In this document: piece by piece, positions 1-9,029 of the stretch | How positions within the stretch are numbered: the first letter of the stretch is position 1 | Layout: every line of letters starts with the position of its first letter | From: JBFIHF01 sp964411125 | GTDB lineage: Bacteria; Myxococcota_A; Bradymonadia; Bradymonadales; Bradymonadaceae | Direction of reading: 5' to 3' | Assembly (NCBI GenBank): GCA_964411125.1 | Contig: CAYPJU010000003.1 | Span: 109,446 to 173,445, forward strand | Length of the DNA stretch: 64,000 bases | Translations under genes and position numbers: made by a program | Notes under the pieces: model-generated | The model's input: the letters and a program-made list of their open reading frames with translations, nothing else | Databases searched by the model: none | What the model was told of the DNA's origin: nothing

Positions 1-199
1 AAACTGTACTTCTCTCACAGGGTCTTCGCATGAATCGAAACCGGCTCCAAAAGCCGTCGCGAGCGACGCCCGCGGTCCCAAATCCGACGCGATTTCGCGC
101 CAAGATGCGCGCGCACCCTCGCATAGCTTTGCGCCACTGTCTAGGCCGATCAGACGGAAAACGCCCCCCCCTCGGCGTCGGCCCCCGGGGTCCCCTCGT

Positions 200-228
200 T
201 TGACTGGCGCGAAACCAACTTCTAGATT
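200..228 (+). promoter_or_regulatory. sigma70-type promoter of the cytochrome oxidase operon
   Basis: A TTGACT -35 box (200-205) and a TAGATT -10 box (223-228) are separated by exactly 17 bases. Transcription would start near 235, about 17 bases before the start codon at 252. The rest of 1-251 shows no coding region that I can support. Confidence 0.5.
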
Positions 229-251
229 GCCGACGACTCGGAGTTTCACCG

Positions 252-839
252 ATGAGCAGTAGAGAGCCAATGTCAGCCAGCACACCAGCAAGACGTCCCC
301 TCGTACCGAACGCGATCCTGGGCGTCGTCGTCTTCATCCTCACCGAGGCGATGTTCTTCGGCGGGTTGATCTCCGCGTACGTCATCGCCGAAGCGGGAGC
401 TTCTCCCGGCACCTGGCCTCCGGTCGATCAACCTCGGCTCCCTGTGGAGGCTACCGCCTTCAACACCGCGGCGCTGCTGGCGAGCGCCGTCTTCCTCGCG
501 CTGGCGAACAGCAGATTTCGTGAGTCGGCACAGAAGGCGACGCGCCTCATCCTGGTCGCTCTGTTGCTCGGGATCTTCTTCTTGGTGTTCCAGGGATACG
601 AATGGGTTTCGTTGATCTCGCAGGGCCTCACGATGCACAGCAGCAACCACGGGGCGTTCTTCTACCTCGTAGTCGGTCTGCACGGCCTTCACGTCTTCGC
701 TGCGATCAGCGCTCTGGGAGGCGTCTACTTCCGGGCGCGCTCGGGTAACCTCGGCGGCGACGTTCTGAAAGCGACGTCGCTCTTCTGGTACTTCGTCGTT
801 GGCCTCTGGCCGTTCCTGTACTGGCAGGTGTACCTGTGA
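252..839 (+). CDS. ctaE: cytochrome c oxidase subunit III (heme-copper oxidase)
   Basis: This 195-residue integral membrane protein is the short bacterial form of COX3, the structural subunit beside the catalytic subunit I of an aa3/caa3-type oxidase in the inner membrane. About five hydrophobic helices are visible (roughly residues 20-45, 66-84, 97-115, 131-155, 172-194). The first carries the conserved acidic LTEAMFFGG motif, and the family signature SSNHGAFFYLVVGLHGLHV lies near residues 125-145. GGAG precedes the ATG by 9 bases. The stop overlaps the next gene as GTGA, so the three genes to 1779 form an operon. Subunits I and II are not in the window and may lie upstream. Confidence 0.93.
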   Translation: MSSREPMSASTPARRPLVPNAILGVVVFILTEAMFFGGLISAYVIAEAGASPGTWPPVDQPRLPVEATAFNTAALLASAVFLALANSRFRESAQKATRLILVALLLGIFFLVFQGYEWVSLISQGLTMHSSNHGAFFYLVVGLHGLHVFAAISALGGVYFRARSGNLGGDVLKATSLFWYFVVGLWPFLYWQVYL

Positions 840-1048
840 AAAATGCAATGGTCACCGCGGCAATCGTCGCCGCATCGGCCCCCGCTTCAGCGTTCGCCTG
901 CGCCGTCTGCTTCGATGCCTCGGCGGAGACGCGTGGGGCGTTTCTCGGAACGACCGTGTTTCTTTCGCTTCTCCCGCTCGCGGTGATCGGCCTGATCGTG
1001 TTCTGGCTCTACCGAGCACAGGCCGCGGCTGCCGCCGAAGACGTCTGA
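836..1048 (+). CDS. small CxxC membrane protein of the cytochrome oxidase operon
   Basis: This is a 70-residue protein with a GTG start inside the coxIII stop (GTGA overlap); its own TGA overlaps the SURF1 ATG. It has a signal-like N-terminus, then a FACAVCFDAS segment with a CxxC pair around residues 21-25, one membrane helix (about 36-58) and a short Ala/acidic tail. The CxxC sits where a periplasmic metal ligand would, next to a SURF1-type assembly factor. A role in heme or copper insertion is therefore attractive but only inferred from position. I do not recognise a named family. Confidence 0.75.
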   Translation: MKNAMVTAAIVAASAPASAFACAVCFDASAETRGAFLGTTVFLSLLPLAVIGLIVFWLYRAQAAAAAEDV

Positions 1049-1779
1049 TGTTGCAGATCGAAGGCTTCCGCCTGCGACCCATCCCCACGCTGATCTTCGC
1101 GCTGTTCGGCTTTCTCTTCGGAGCCCTCACCGTCTGGCAGGTGTCGAGGTTCGTCGAGCGCGCCGAGATCGAGGACACGCGCGACGCGCGGCTCGAGCTC
1201 GAACCGGTGACGATCGAATCGGCCAGCGATCTCGCAGGTCCCGACCTCGACAATCGACGCGGGGTCGTCAAGGCGCGGCTCTTGCCTCATACCGCCTTCG
1301 TCGTCGAACCGGGCAGTGGGGGCCGTTGTCACGTGGTGAGCCCCGTCGAACTCGCAGACGGTTCGATCGTCGCGGTCAACCGCGGCATGGTCCCGACCGA
1401 ACGACGAATTCGGTGCAAGACCGACGAAATGTCGGAGCCTCAGGGGGATTCGTGGGACGTCCTGATCACGGTGCCCGACGAGGGACTCGTCGACTACAGG
1501 GCCCGGCACGAGCCGGAGCTCGACTGGGCCGCGATGGACGTGCAGGGGATGTTCGAGCGATGGGAAATCGAACCCGACTCTCGCGCCGTTCTGCTCCTCT
1601 CCGCCGACAACGGCGGCGATCCCCTCCCGCGCGCGGGGTGGGACAGCGTCACCAACCCCTACCTGACCTCGTTCACCCACCTGAACTACGCCGCGACGTG
1701 GTTCGTCGGTTTCCTCATCGTCCTCGGGTTCTGGCTCGCGACCTGTGCGGGCGCGTTCGACCCGAGAGACGCCGAGTAA
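1048..1779 (+). CDS. SURF1-family cytochrome oxidase assembly protein
   Basis: This 243-residue protein has the SURF1 two-helix architecture: one helix near residues 12-32, a large periplasmic domain, and a second helix near 212-232. Diagnostic motifs are VNRGMVP in the middle and HLNYAATWF at the start of the last helix, which contains the His linked to heme binding in bacterial SURF1 proteins. The ATG overlaps the previous stop (TGATG). SURF1 helps load heme a into subunit I, which fits its place after subunit III. Weak point: the periplasmic domain is poorly conserved. Confidence 0.88.
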   Translation: MLQIEGFRLRPIPTLIFALFGFLFGALTVWQVSRFVERAEIEDTRDARLELEPVTIESASDLAGPDLDNRRGVVKARLLPHTAFVVEPGSGGRCHVVSPVELADGSIVAVNRGMVPTERRIRCKTDEMSEPQGDSWDVLITVPDEGLVDYRARHEPELDWAAMDVQGMFERWEIEPDSRAVLLLSADNGGDPLPRAGWDSVTNPYLTSFTHLNYAATWFVGFLIVLGFWLATCAGAFDPRDAE

Positions 1780-1864
1780 ACTCGACGTTTGAACTCGTTT
1801 GAATGGACCCCCGGGCTCTGAGCGGGCAGTCTCGGCCGCGGTGGTGGTGCTCTCTGAGGCACCC

Positions 1865-3553
1865 ATGAAGCAAACGAACAACATTGCAGTCGTCGCGCTC
1901 GTTCTCTTCGCAGGTTGCGGAACCGACCTCCCCGTCGAGGACGAGACTTCGGAAGTCGCGCTGCTGACGATCCCCGGCGATCACCGGGGCGACTCGCTCA
2001 GCAACCAGGCGGAGGTCGTCTACCACGAGGTAGATGGCCACGCCGTCATCAGCGGGGACATCGTCGTCCCGTGGAGCTGGCTGTCGGCCGAGGGCCGGCA
2101 AGGGGAGCGCTCGCAAGCTCTGGCCGACGTCGACCGACATCAGATGCACTGGCCGAGCGGAATCGTCCCGTACGTCTTCGGCGACAATCTACCACGCGAG
2201 ACCCGAGATCACGTGAAGGCTGCTATCGCGCACTATCACGCGCGAACGAACATCCGCCTGGTCCCTCGAACGACGCAGACTTCCTTCGTGAAGTTCGTCC
2301 CATCCGACGGCTGTCGATCCTACATCGGCAGAATCGGTGGGCCGCAGGAAATCTGGCTCGCCCCCAACTGCGGAACGTCCGCCGCGATCCACGAGATCGG
2401 CCATGCGCTGGGTGTCTGGCACGAACATACCCGGCAGGATCGCGACGACTACATCGACGTTCGATGGAACAACATTCAGGCTGGCGCCGAGGGAAACTTC
2501 GACAAGTACCCGTTCGGGCGCGATCGCGGCGCGTACGACTTCGCCTCGGTGATGCATTATCACTCGGGCGCGTTCGCAAAGGACGCGGGGCTCTTCACCA
2601 TCGTGAAGAAAGGGGGCGGCGAGATCCGTCACACCGCCGAGCTCAGCGCCGGAGACGTGCGACAGCTCGCCACCGTTTACCCGCCTCCGGCCGATCGCCT
2701 CGCCAGCGACCCGCGACTCTGTCTGACCCTCGACGACTCGCAGGGCCGACCCCACGGGGAAATGGGCCGCATCCGGATCACCCACGAAGACCGGCGCGTC
2801 GAGTTCGCCCACCCGTTCGACCGCCCCCCGGTGGTGTTCGCGGAGACGATGACGCGACGCGGAGGCGACCCGTCGGTCGTCGAGATCTCCGACGTCACGA
2901 CCTCCGGTTTCACCGTGAGAGTCTCCGAATGGGATTACGAGGACGGACGTCACACCGCCGAAGACGTGCACTACCTCGCCGTCCCCCCGGGGAGGCGAGG
3001 CATGCACGTCGAGGGAACACGGATGTTCGTGACCCAGGCAGGCGTGGTCGACGTCGGGAAGAGCTACCGAGCCATTTCCTCGTCCGGGGGTTCGAAGCGC
3101 GTGGTCTTCGCGCAGCCTCAAGCCGACGCCGCGCGTGTGGCGGTGGCTCGGGTCGACGCTGTGACCAACGAAGGGTTTCGGGTGCGTCTACAGTCCGAGG
3201 ATCGACTGCGAGGAAAGGCGCTCCCCTCGGTCCCGACCGGATGGATCAGCATCACCAGCCCGCACGGATCGCTCGGCCACTATCGTTCGGGACGGACCCA
3301 CACCCATCGCTGGTCGGTCGTGGACTTCGAACGCGCGGGGTGGGAGTCGGACAGTCCCATCGCGCTGGTTCAGATGCAATCGGCATACGGCGGCGACGCC
3401 AGCCATCTACGGATGCGACATCTAGAGGGAGCACGGCTCGACGTCTTCGTGGAAGAGGAGCGTTCGCTCGACGACGAGGTCGAGCACACTACCGAGAAGG
3501 TCGGCGCGATCGCCCTGCCCCGGAAATGGTTCTCGACGGATACCTGTCGCTGA
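1865..3553 (+). CDS. astacin-like (M12A) zinc metalloprotease lipoprotein
   Basis: The likely start is the ATG at 1865, which gives a 562-residue protein beginning with a lipoprotein signal (LVLFAGC). A short propeptide-like stretch leads to the catalytic domain. The astacin zinc site HEIGHALGVWHEHTRQDR is near residues 176-193, and the Met-turn SVMHY follows about 45 residues later. After residue ~290 two similar beta-rich segments contain the pattern of H-type lectin-like domains (for example FDRPPVVFAETM and GFTVRVSEWDY). It is probably an outer-surface protease that binds carbohydrate or protein. No operon partner is evident; the next gene converges on it. Confidence 0.85.
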   Translation: MKQTNNIAVVALVLFAGCGTDLPVEDETSEVALLTIPGDHRGDSLSNQAEVVYHEVDGHAVISGDIVVPWSWLSAEGRQGERSQALADVDRHQMHWPSGIVPYVFGDNLPRETRDHVKAAIAHYHARTNIRLVPRTTQTSFVKFVPSDGCRSYIGRIGGPQEIWLAPNCGTSAAIHEIGHALGVWHEHTRQDRDDYIDVRWNNIQAGAEGNFDKYPFGRDRGAYDFASVMHYHSGAFAKDAGLFTIVKKGGGEIRHTAELSAGDVRQLATVYPPPADRLASDPRLCLTLDDSQGRPHGEMGRIRITHEDRRVEFAHPFDRPPVVFAETMTRRGGDPSVVEISDVTTSGFTVRVSEWDYEDGRHTAEDVHYLAVPPGRRGMHVEGTRMFVTQAGVVDVGKSYRAISSSGGSKRVVFAQPQADAARVAVARVDAVTNEGFRVRLQSEDRLRGKALPSVPTGWISITSPHGSLGHYRSGRTHTHRWSVVDFERAGWESDSPIALVQMQSAYGGDASHLRMRHLEGARLDVFVEEERSLDDEVEHTTEKVGAIALPRKWFSTDTCR

Positions 3554-3591
3554 ACCGGTCGGGCTAAAGGCGTGAGCCGCTCGCGGGAGCC

Positions 3592-5322
3592 TCAGATCTG
3601 CCCCGCGTCGACCGTCCAGGTCTGCCGCAGGTGTGGGAGCAACTGCTCGGCGATCTCCTCGACCGCCTGTTCCAGGGCCAGCGAACCGAAATTGACGCTG
3701 ACGTCCGCCTCACCCCCGCCGAGATCGACGGATACCAGCACGGCGTCAGTCGGCTCGATCGCAACCCGGAGGTTTCCGAGAGCCGGGGGAACGTCGAGGT
3801 CGGTCAACACGATCATCCCGGCCAGGGCGAGCGATAGGCCCGCCGCAGTGGTCGTCTCGACTCCGGCGACCAGGCGCTCGTCGAGCACGATGCCCCGCAG
3901 GCCACGGTTGAAGAAGCGCCGTTCCAGAGCCGCCACGAGTTCCGCGCGCCGTTCATGGGGGCCGACCCACACCACGGCACCCTTGTGGCCGTTTCGCGCG
4001 AACCGCTCCCAGGCGGCGACCGGCCGAGTGTCGATCGAGATCTCCTTGTCGGTCCGCTGCAACGTCCCGGTGATGATCCCTCCACCCGCGAGGTCGAAGC
4101 CGTCAACGACGACGAAGCGCCCCATCGGCATCACCTTGTTGTGCAGGTCGACCGCCAGCGGCTGCTTCGTCTCCAGGACCACCTCGGCGACGTCGTCGCG
4201 TTTGAGGACACCGTCCGGCCGCTCCACGGTCTCGAGGGTCGAAGCGTCGATGACTCGGACGAACTCCGTCACCTTGCACTCGAGCTCCTGGGTCGCGAGC
4301 TTGATCTTGTAGTTGGCGCCCTTCTTGAGGCCCGTCCGGCCCATCCAGAATAGGTTCGCCCGGACGCGGTTCGTCACCTCCGGTTCGTCGGTGGCGTGAG
4401 CGCCGACGTGCCCGCGCTCCACGAAGATCTGTTCGGTGAGCGTGATGCCGACAGACTCGCCGGCCGACGCCGAGCTACTCGGTGCAGCGTTCCATCGCTC
4501 GATCGTCTTCACCACGCCCCTCTTGTCGTAGGGCTGGAACACGATCTCGTCGCCGACCTGGAGGGTCCCCGACTCGATGCGGCCCGCGAGGATCCGGCGC
4601 TCGTCGAAGCGGTAGACGTCCTGCAGAGGAAATCGCAGGGGGAGATCTTCGTCGAACCTCGGCATGTCGAAGCGATCGAGCGCTTCGACGATCGTCGGCC
4701 CGTCGTACCACGACATCGAATCGTCGGGTCGGTGGGCGACGTTGTCGCCTTCGCGCGCCGATACCGGAATGAAACGAATGGGGTCGAGCCCGATCTGTGC
4801 GAGGAACTCTCGGTACTCCTCCTCGATCGCGTCGAAGACGGACTGGTCGTAGTCGACGAGGTCCATCTTGTTGACCAGCACGACGACCTGTCGGATCCCG
4901 AGGAGGCTGAGCATGTAGCCGTGGCGCCGACTCTGCTCGCGCACCCCCTCGTTGGCGGCGATCAGCAGGAATGCCGCGTCGGCGCTCGCCGCGCCGGTGA
5001 TCATGTTCTTGAGGAACTCGCGGTGTCCCGGGGCATCGATGATGACGTAGGGGCGCTCGTCGGTACGGAACCAGATCTGCGAAGTATCGATCGTGATGTT
5101 CTGATCACGCTCGGCCTGCAGGGCGTCCATCAGAAACGCCCACTCGAACGGGACACCGCGCTTCTGACACACGGCCTGGATCTGTTCCAGCTTGCCTTCG
5201 GGCAACGAGCCGGTGTCGTGAAAGAGGCGCCCGACGAGGGTCGACTTTCCATGGTCGACGTGCCCGACGAAGACGATTCGCAGAGGGGTTTCTGTAGTTG
5301 ATGGAGGCGTCACGCGGCCCAT
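3592..5322 (-). CDS. cysN: sulfate adenylyltransferase large subunit (CysN) with a degenerate APS-kinase C-terminal domain
   Basis: CysN is the GTPase subunit of ATP sulfurylase and couples GTP hydrolysis to the synthesis of adenosine 5'-phosphosulfate (APS). The chosen ATG gives 576 residues. Near the N-terminus are the EF-Tu-like G motifs [18 protein letters not shown] and NKMD, followed by two beta-barrel domains. CysN alone is usually about 475 residues; the extra 100 or so begin at GAVVWVG and follow the APS-kinase pattern ([27 protein letters not shown]). The P-loop GxSGxGKS is replaced by GPHERRAEL, so this domain should not bind ATP. It lies 50 bases after cysD. Confidence 0.9.
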   Translation of the reverse strand: MGRVTPPSTTETPLRIVFVGHVDHGKSTLVGRLFHDTGSLPEGKLEQIQAVCQKRGVPFEWAFLMDALQAERDQNITIDTSQIWFRTDERPYVIIDAPGHREFLKNMITGAASADAAFLLIAANEGVREQSRRHGYMLSLLGIRQVVVLVNKMDLVDYDQSVFDAIEEEYREFLAQIGLDPIRFIPVSAREGDNVAHRPDDSMSWYDGPTIVEALDRFDMPRFDEDLPLRFPLQDVYRFDERRILAGRIESGTLQVGDEIVFQPYDKRGVVKTIERWNAAPSSSASAGESVGITLTEQIFVERGHVGAHATDEPEVTNRVRANLFWMGRTGLKKGANYKIKLATQELECKVTEFVRVIDASTLETVERPDGVLKRDDVAEVVLETKQPLAVDLHNKVMPMGRFVVVDGFDLAGGGIITGTLQRTDKEISIDTRPVAAWERFARNGHKGAVVWVGPHERRAELVAALERRFFNRGLRGIVLDERLVAGVETTTAAGLSLALAGMIVLTDLDVPPALGNLRVAIEPTDAVLVSVDLGGGEADVSVNFGSLALEQAVEEIAEQLLPHLRQTWTVDAGQI

Positions 5323-5372
5323 CCGTTGTCGTGAGGTAGTGCGGCCGTCCCGTCCGAGACGACCACCGGGGG

Positions 5373-6359
5373 TCACATGTATCCCGATGCGCGGAGTCGC
5401 TCGAAGGCGTCTTCCGCTTCCTGGTCCTGCGCGCGGGTACTGCGTTCGGCGATCTGGGTGTTCTTGAGCTCCTCGATGATCTCGGGGACCGTCGCTGCGG
5501 TCGAGTCGACGCCGCTGGTGCACGGCGCGCAGCCGAGGCTACGGTAACGCTTTCCGCTGTCGTCGGCGAAGTAGAGAGGGACGACCGGGATTCGTTCACG
5601 GTCGATGTACTCCCAGATGTTTTGCTCGGTCCAGTGAAGGAGCGGATGCACCCGAAGGTGAGTCCCCGGCTCGAAGTCGGTCTTGAACTGGTCCCACAGC
5701 TCGGGGGGCTGGTCTTTGAAGTCCCATTCGAAATCTTTGGTGCGCGGAGAGAAGTAGCGCTCCTTGGCGCGGGTCCCTTCCTCGTCGCGGCGGATTCCCA
5801 GGATGACGGCTTCGAAACCGTTGTCGGCGATCACCGATTGCAGGGCGTCGCGCTTGAGGAGCGAGCAGCATTCCACGCGGGTCGCGGTCCCCTGCGGGAA
5901 CGTCTTGCCCGATTCGAGCGCCGCTCGGTTCTGTCCCGTACGCAGATCCAGGTTCCAGACGTCGGCGACCTGGTTACGGAACTCGATCATCTTCGGCATC
6001 TTGTAACTCGTATCCACGTGCACACACGGGAACGGCACATGACCGAAGAAGGCTTTGCGAGCGAGCCACAACATCACGCTCGAGTCCTTGCCGATGCTCC
6101 AGAGCATCGCCAGGTTCGAGAACTTGTTGAAAGCCTCGCGCAAGATGAACATCGACTGGTTCTCGAGCTCGTCCAGATGCGAGTAATCCGGCATCCGGTC
6201 GCGCGGCGAATACCGCTCGGTGTCCAGCAACCCGAGGGCCCCCGCTTCGTCGAGGTCCCAGAAATCTTGCTCCAGTTTTACTGCTGCCTGGCTCATCACT
6301 ACCTCGTCGTCCACGACGGAGTCGCCACCGTCACTTGTGGAGTCCGCACTCTCTGTCAT
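5373..6359 (-). CDS. cysD: sulfate adenylyltransferase small subunit (CysD)
   Basis: CysD is the catalytic subunit of ATP sulfurylase: it adenylates sulfate to APS in complex with CysN. The protein has 328 residues from the ATG at 6359, which has a strong GGGAGAGG site five bases upstream. An alternative ATG at 6296 also has GAGG and gives a 307-residue form closer to the usual family length. The PP-loop SIGKDSS, the CysD motif HVDTSYK and the C-terminal [13 protein letters not shown] are present. The start overlaps the end of cysH by 29 bases if 6359 is used. Confidence 0.93.
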   Translation of the reverse strand: MTESADSTSDGGDSVVDDEVVMSQAAVKLEQDFWDLDEAGALGLLDTERYSPRDRMPDYSHLDELENQSMFILREAFNKFSNLAMLWSIGKDSSVMLWLARKAFFGHVPFPCVHVDTSYKMPKMIEFRNQVADVWNLDLRTGQNRAALESGKTFPQGTATRVECCSLLKRDALQSVIADNGFEAVILGIRRDEEGTRAKERYFSPRTKDFEWDFKDQPPELWDQFKTDFEPGTHLRVHPLLHWTEQNIWEYIDRERIPVVPLYFADDSGKRYRSLGCAPCTSGVDSTAATVPEIIEELKNTQIAERSTRAQDQEAEDAFERLRASGYM

Positions 6360-7071
6360 CGGGCCTCTCCCACCACCATCGGCCGGACCTTTCGTCCCCA
6401 CCTTCGGAGACGGCGCGCGTGCAGGGCGCGCATCCGATGGACGGGTATCCGGAATCGTGCAGGCGATTGTAGGGCAACCCCCGATCCGCCACCACACGCC
6501 ATACATCTTCGGACGTCCAGTCCGCGAGCGGATTGAGTTTTAACAATCCACCGTTCAGCATGTCCATCTCGACCTTCTGCAATTCCGACCGAGTGGTCGA
6601 CTGGCCACGACGCATTCCTGTAGCCCATGCGTCCGCAGATTGCAAAACGCGCCGAAGCGGCTCGACCTTCCGGATCTTGCAACATTCTTTCCGGTTTTCG
6701 ATCGATTCATAGAAGCTGTTCGGCCCTTTTCGCCGCACGAGGTCTTCGACAGCGCCCCCTTTGGGAAACAGGACTTCCACCTCGATCCCGAAGAAATCGC
6801 GCACAGCCGCCATCGCGTCGTACGTCTCCTGGTGCCAGCGCCCCGTGTCGAGCGTGAAGACCCGGACCTCGGAGTCGACCCGGACCGCCGCATCGATCAG
6901 CACGATGTCCTCGACGCTGAACGAGCACGCGATCGCCAGTCGACTTCCGTAAGACTCCGCTCCCCACGCCAGAACCTCCTCCGCGGATGAATGTGCAAAC
7001 CGCCCGTTGAGTTCGGCGACGTCACGAAAGCTCGGGCGTTCGATCTTTCCAGGCTGCAATGCCACGCTCAC
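6331..7071 (-). CDS. cysH: APS reductase (CysH, iron-sulfur type)
   Basis: This enzyme reduces APS to sulfite using thioredoxin. Two Cys pairs, ECCKIRK and GCAPC, are the [4Fe-4S] ligands that separate APS reductases from PAPS reductases, and the C-terminal ECGLHK holds the catalytic Cys. I place the start at GTG 7071 because AGAGGAG lies five bases upstream and the likely transcription start (about 7100) leaves no room for a site before the ATG at 7095. That gives 246 residues. It is the first gene of cysH-cysD-cysN and lies downstream of the operator at 7119-7143. Confidence 0.92.
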   Translation of the reverse strand: MSVALQPGKIERPSFRDVAELNGRFAHSSAEEVLAWGAESYGSRLAIACSFSVEDIVLIDAAVRVDSEVRVFTLDTGRWHQETYDAMAAVRDFFGIEVEVLFPKGGAVEDLVRRKGPNSFYESIENRKECCKIRKVEPLRRVLQSADAWATGMRRGQSTTRSELQKVEMDMLNGGLLKLNPLADWTSEDVWRVVADRGLPYNRLHDSGYPSIGCAPCTRAVSEGGDERSGRWWWERPDDRECGLHK

Positions 7072-7106
7072 GGCCACTCCTCTGCTGCTCCACACAACTC
7101 CGACGC

Positions 7107-7143
7107 ACGATACCCAACAATCCCTACCGGTTCAATAGGGATT
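7107..7143 (-). promoter_or_regulatory. cysH promoter with overlapping palindromic operator
   Basis: On the minus strand AATCCCTA (7143-7136) and TAGGGATT (7126-7119) form a perfect 8-bp inverted repeat with a 9-base spacer. The -35 box TTGAAC (7135-7130) lies inside it. A 17-base spacer leads to the -10 box TATCGT (7112-7107). The same arrangement precedes cobA at 12121. A repressor bound here would cover the -35 box. The regulator is not encoded in the window; an Rrf2-like or other sulfur-responsive factor is a guess. Confidence 0.6.
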
Positions 7144-7208
7144 ATGAAACGGGCGGCTTTCCTAAGGGCTCGGTTGCAACGACATTCGCGCTCTGGCATC
7201 CAATCTGC

Positions 7209-8960
7209 GTGGAAGAGCCCGATCAGACCGTCAGCGTTTCTCGCCTCGTATCCCTCGCCAGACCTCACTGGCGAGCCCTCGTGGTCGCGACCATCGCACT
7301 CTTCGCCGGTGCGGGCCTCTCGCTACTGTACCCCCAGGCTGCCCGGATCACGGTCGACGACGTTTTCACCCAGGCGGCCACCTACGACCTCGGCTTCGTC
7401 GTCGCCATCGTCCTCTGCCTCTTTCTCGCCCAGTCCTTCTTCGTCTCGCTCCGCTACTACCTCTTCACGGTCGTGGGAGAACGCATCGTCGCGAACCTCA
7501 GGAGGCGGCTCTACGAAGCGGTGATCAACCAGGAGATCGGCTTTTTCGACGCCACGAAGACCGGCGAGCTCACGAGCCGTCTCGCATCCGACACGCAGGT
7601 CATCCAGAGCGCGGTCACCTCGAACCTCTCGATGGCGCTGCGGTACGGTGTGCAGGCGATCGGCGGCATCGCGATCCTTTTCTTCACGTCGGTGGACCTC
7701 GCGATCGTCATGATAGCGGCCGTCCCCGCCCTCGTCCTCGCAGCCGTCTTCTACGGACGGAAGGTCCGCCGGCTCTCCCGCGACGTGCAGGACCGCCTCG
7801 CAGATTCCACCGCGGTGGCCGAGGAGACCATCGCGGGGATCCGGACGGTCCGCAGCTTCGCGCGAGAGTCCGACGAAGAGGCGCGCTACGGAAAGGCGGT
7901 CGAGGCGTCCTTCGTCGCCGCGCGGCACCGAACCCGGGTCTCCGCCATCTTCACGGGGGGCGTCAGCTTCGTCGGTTACGCCACGATCGCCATCATCCTG
8001 TGGTACGGGGGAACCCTCGTACTCGACGGCGAGATGACGGCCGGCGAGCTCACGGCCTTCATCCTCTACACCTTGATGGTCGCGGTCGCGCTCGGCGCGC
8101 TGAGCGGCCTTTGGAGTGACTTCATGAAGGCGTCGGGCTCCGCCGAGCGCGTCTTCGCCCTCCTCGACCGCACGCCCACGGTCACCAGCCACGCCGACGC
8201 CAACGACAGTTTCGTGCTCCAGGGCGACGTCCGTTTCGACCGCGTCACCTTCGCCTACCCGACCCGGTCGGAGGTAGATGCGCTGAGAGACGTCACCTTC
8301 CGGCTCTCGCCGGGGGAGAAGATCGCCCTCGTAGGTCCGTCGGGCTCCGGCAAGTCGACGATCGCGGCTCTGCTCCTCCGCTTCTACGACCCTCGGGAGG
8401 GATCGATCCGGTTCGACGGCGCCGACGTGCGCTCGCTGAACGTGGACCGGTTGCGGGAACAGATCGGCGTGGTGTCGCAAGAGCCGATCCTCTTTTCCGG
8501 CACCATTCGCGAGAACGTTTTGTACGGGCGGCCCACCGCGTCCGACTCAGAGGTGATCGAAGCGCTCGAATCGGCCAACGCGTGGGAGTTCGTCTCCGAG
8601 TTTCCCGACGGGCTGCAGACCGTCATCGGAGAGCGCGGGGTGCGCCTGTCCGGCGGTCAGAAACAGCGTGTCGCGATCGCGCGAGCCCTGCTCAAAGATC
8701 CGCGGGTCCTCATCCTCGACGAGGCAACCTCGGCGCTGGACGTCGAGAGCGAGAGTCTGGTTCAGGCTGCGCTGGAGCGATTGATGGAGGGACGTAGCAC
8801 GCTCATCATCGCGCATCGACTCTCGACCGTGTCCGCCGCGGACCGGGTCGTCGTCCTCGACCACGGCCGAGTCGTAGAAGCGGGAACCCACCAGGAGCTC
8901 GTCGCAGGGGACGGGCTGTACCAGCGGCTGATCCAGTCCCAACGACTCCTGGGCGCTTGA
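7209..8960 (+). CDS. MsbA-like ABC exporter (fused membrane and ATPase domains)
   Basis: This is a homodimeric-type half exporter of 583 residues from GTG 7209; in-frame sequence continues upstream, so the start is uncertain and no good ribosome-binding site is seen. Six membrane helices occupy about residues 20-310. The ATPase domain carries Walker A GPSGSGKST, signature LSGGQKQRVAIARAL, Walker B VLILDEATSALD and the switch IIAHRLSTV. The family moves lipids, lipid A or drugs across the inner membrane; the substrate cannot be told from sequence. It is divergent from cysH across the 7119-7143 operator, which could affect both. Confidence 0.88.
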   Translation: MEEPDQTVSVSRLVSLARPHWRALVVATIALFAGAGLSLLYPQAARITVDDVFTQAATYDLGFVVAIVLCLFLAQSFFVSLRYYLFTVVGERIVANLRRRLYEAVINQEIGFFDATKTGELTSRLASDTQVIQSAVTSNLSMALRYGVQAIGGIAILFFTSVDLAIVMIAAVPALVLAAVFYGRKVRRLSRDVQDRLADSTAVAEETIAGIRTVRSFARESDEEARYGKAVEASFVAARHRTRVSAIFTGGVSFVGYATIAIILWYGGTLVLDGEMTAGELTAFILYTLMVAVALGALSGLWSDFMKASGSAERVFALLDRTPTVTSHADANDSFVLQGDVRFDRVTFAYPTRSEVDALRDVTFRLSPGEKIALVGPSGSGKSTIAALLLRFYDPREGSIRFDGADVRSLNVDRLREQIGVVSQEPILFSGTIRENVLYGRPTASDSEVIEALESANAWEFVSEFPDGLQTVIGERGVRLSGGQKQRVAIARALLKDPRVLILDEATSALDVESESLVQAALERLMEGRSTLIIAHRLSTVSAADRVVVLDHGRVVEAGTHQELVAGDGLYQRLIQSQRLLGA

Positions 8961-8976
8961 GCCCGACGCTGCGGAC

Positions 8977-9004
8977 AAAAAAAGACCCCGGCATCGACCG
9001 GGGC
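8977..9004 (-). terminator. intrinsic terminator of the OmpA-family gene
   Basis: Read on the minus strand, a GGCCCCGG / CCGGGGTC hairpin with a six-base loop is followed by a run of seven T residues (8983-8977). It lies 26 bases after the stop of the gene ending at 9030. Confidence 0.85.
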
Positions 9005-9029
9005 CTCGGATACTTCACCTCACATCGTT

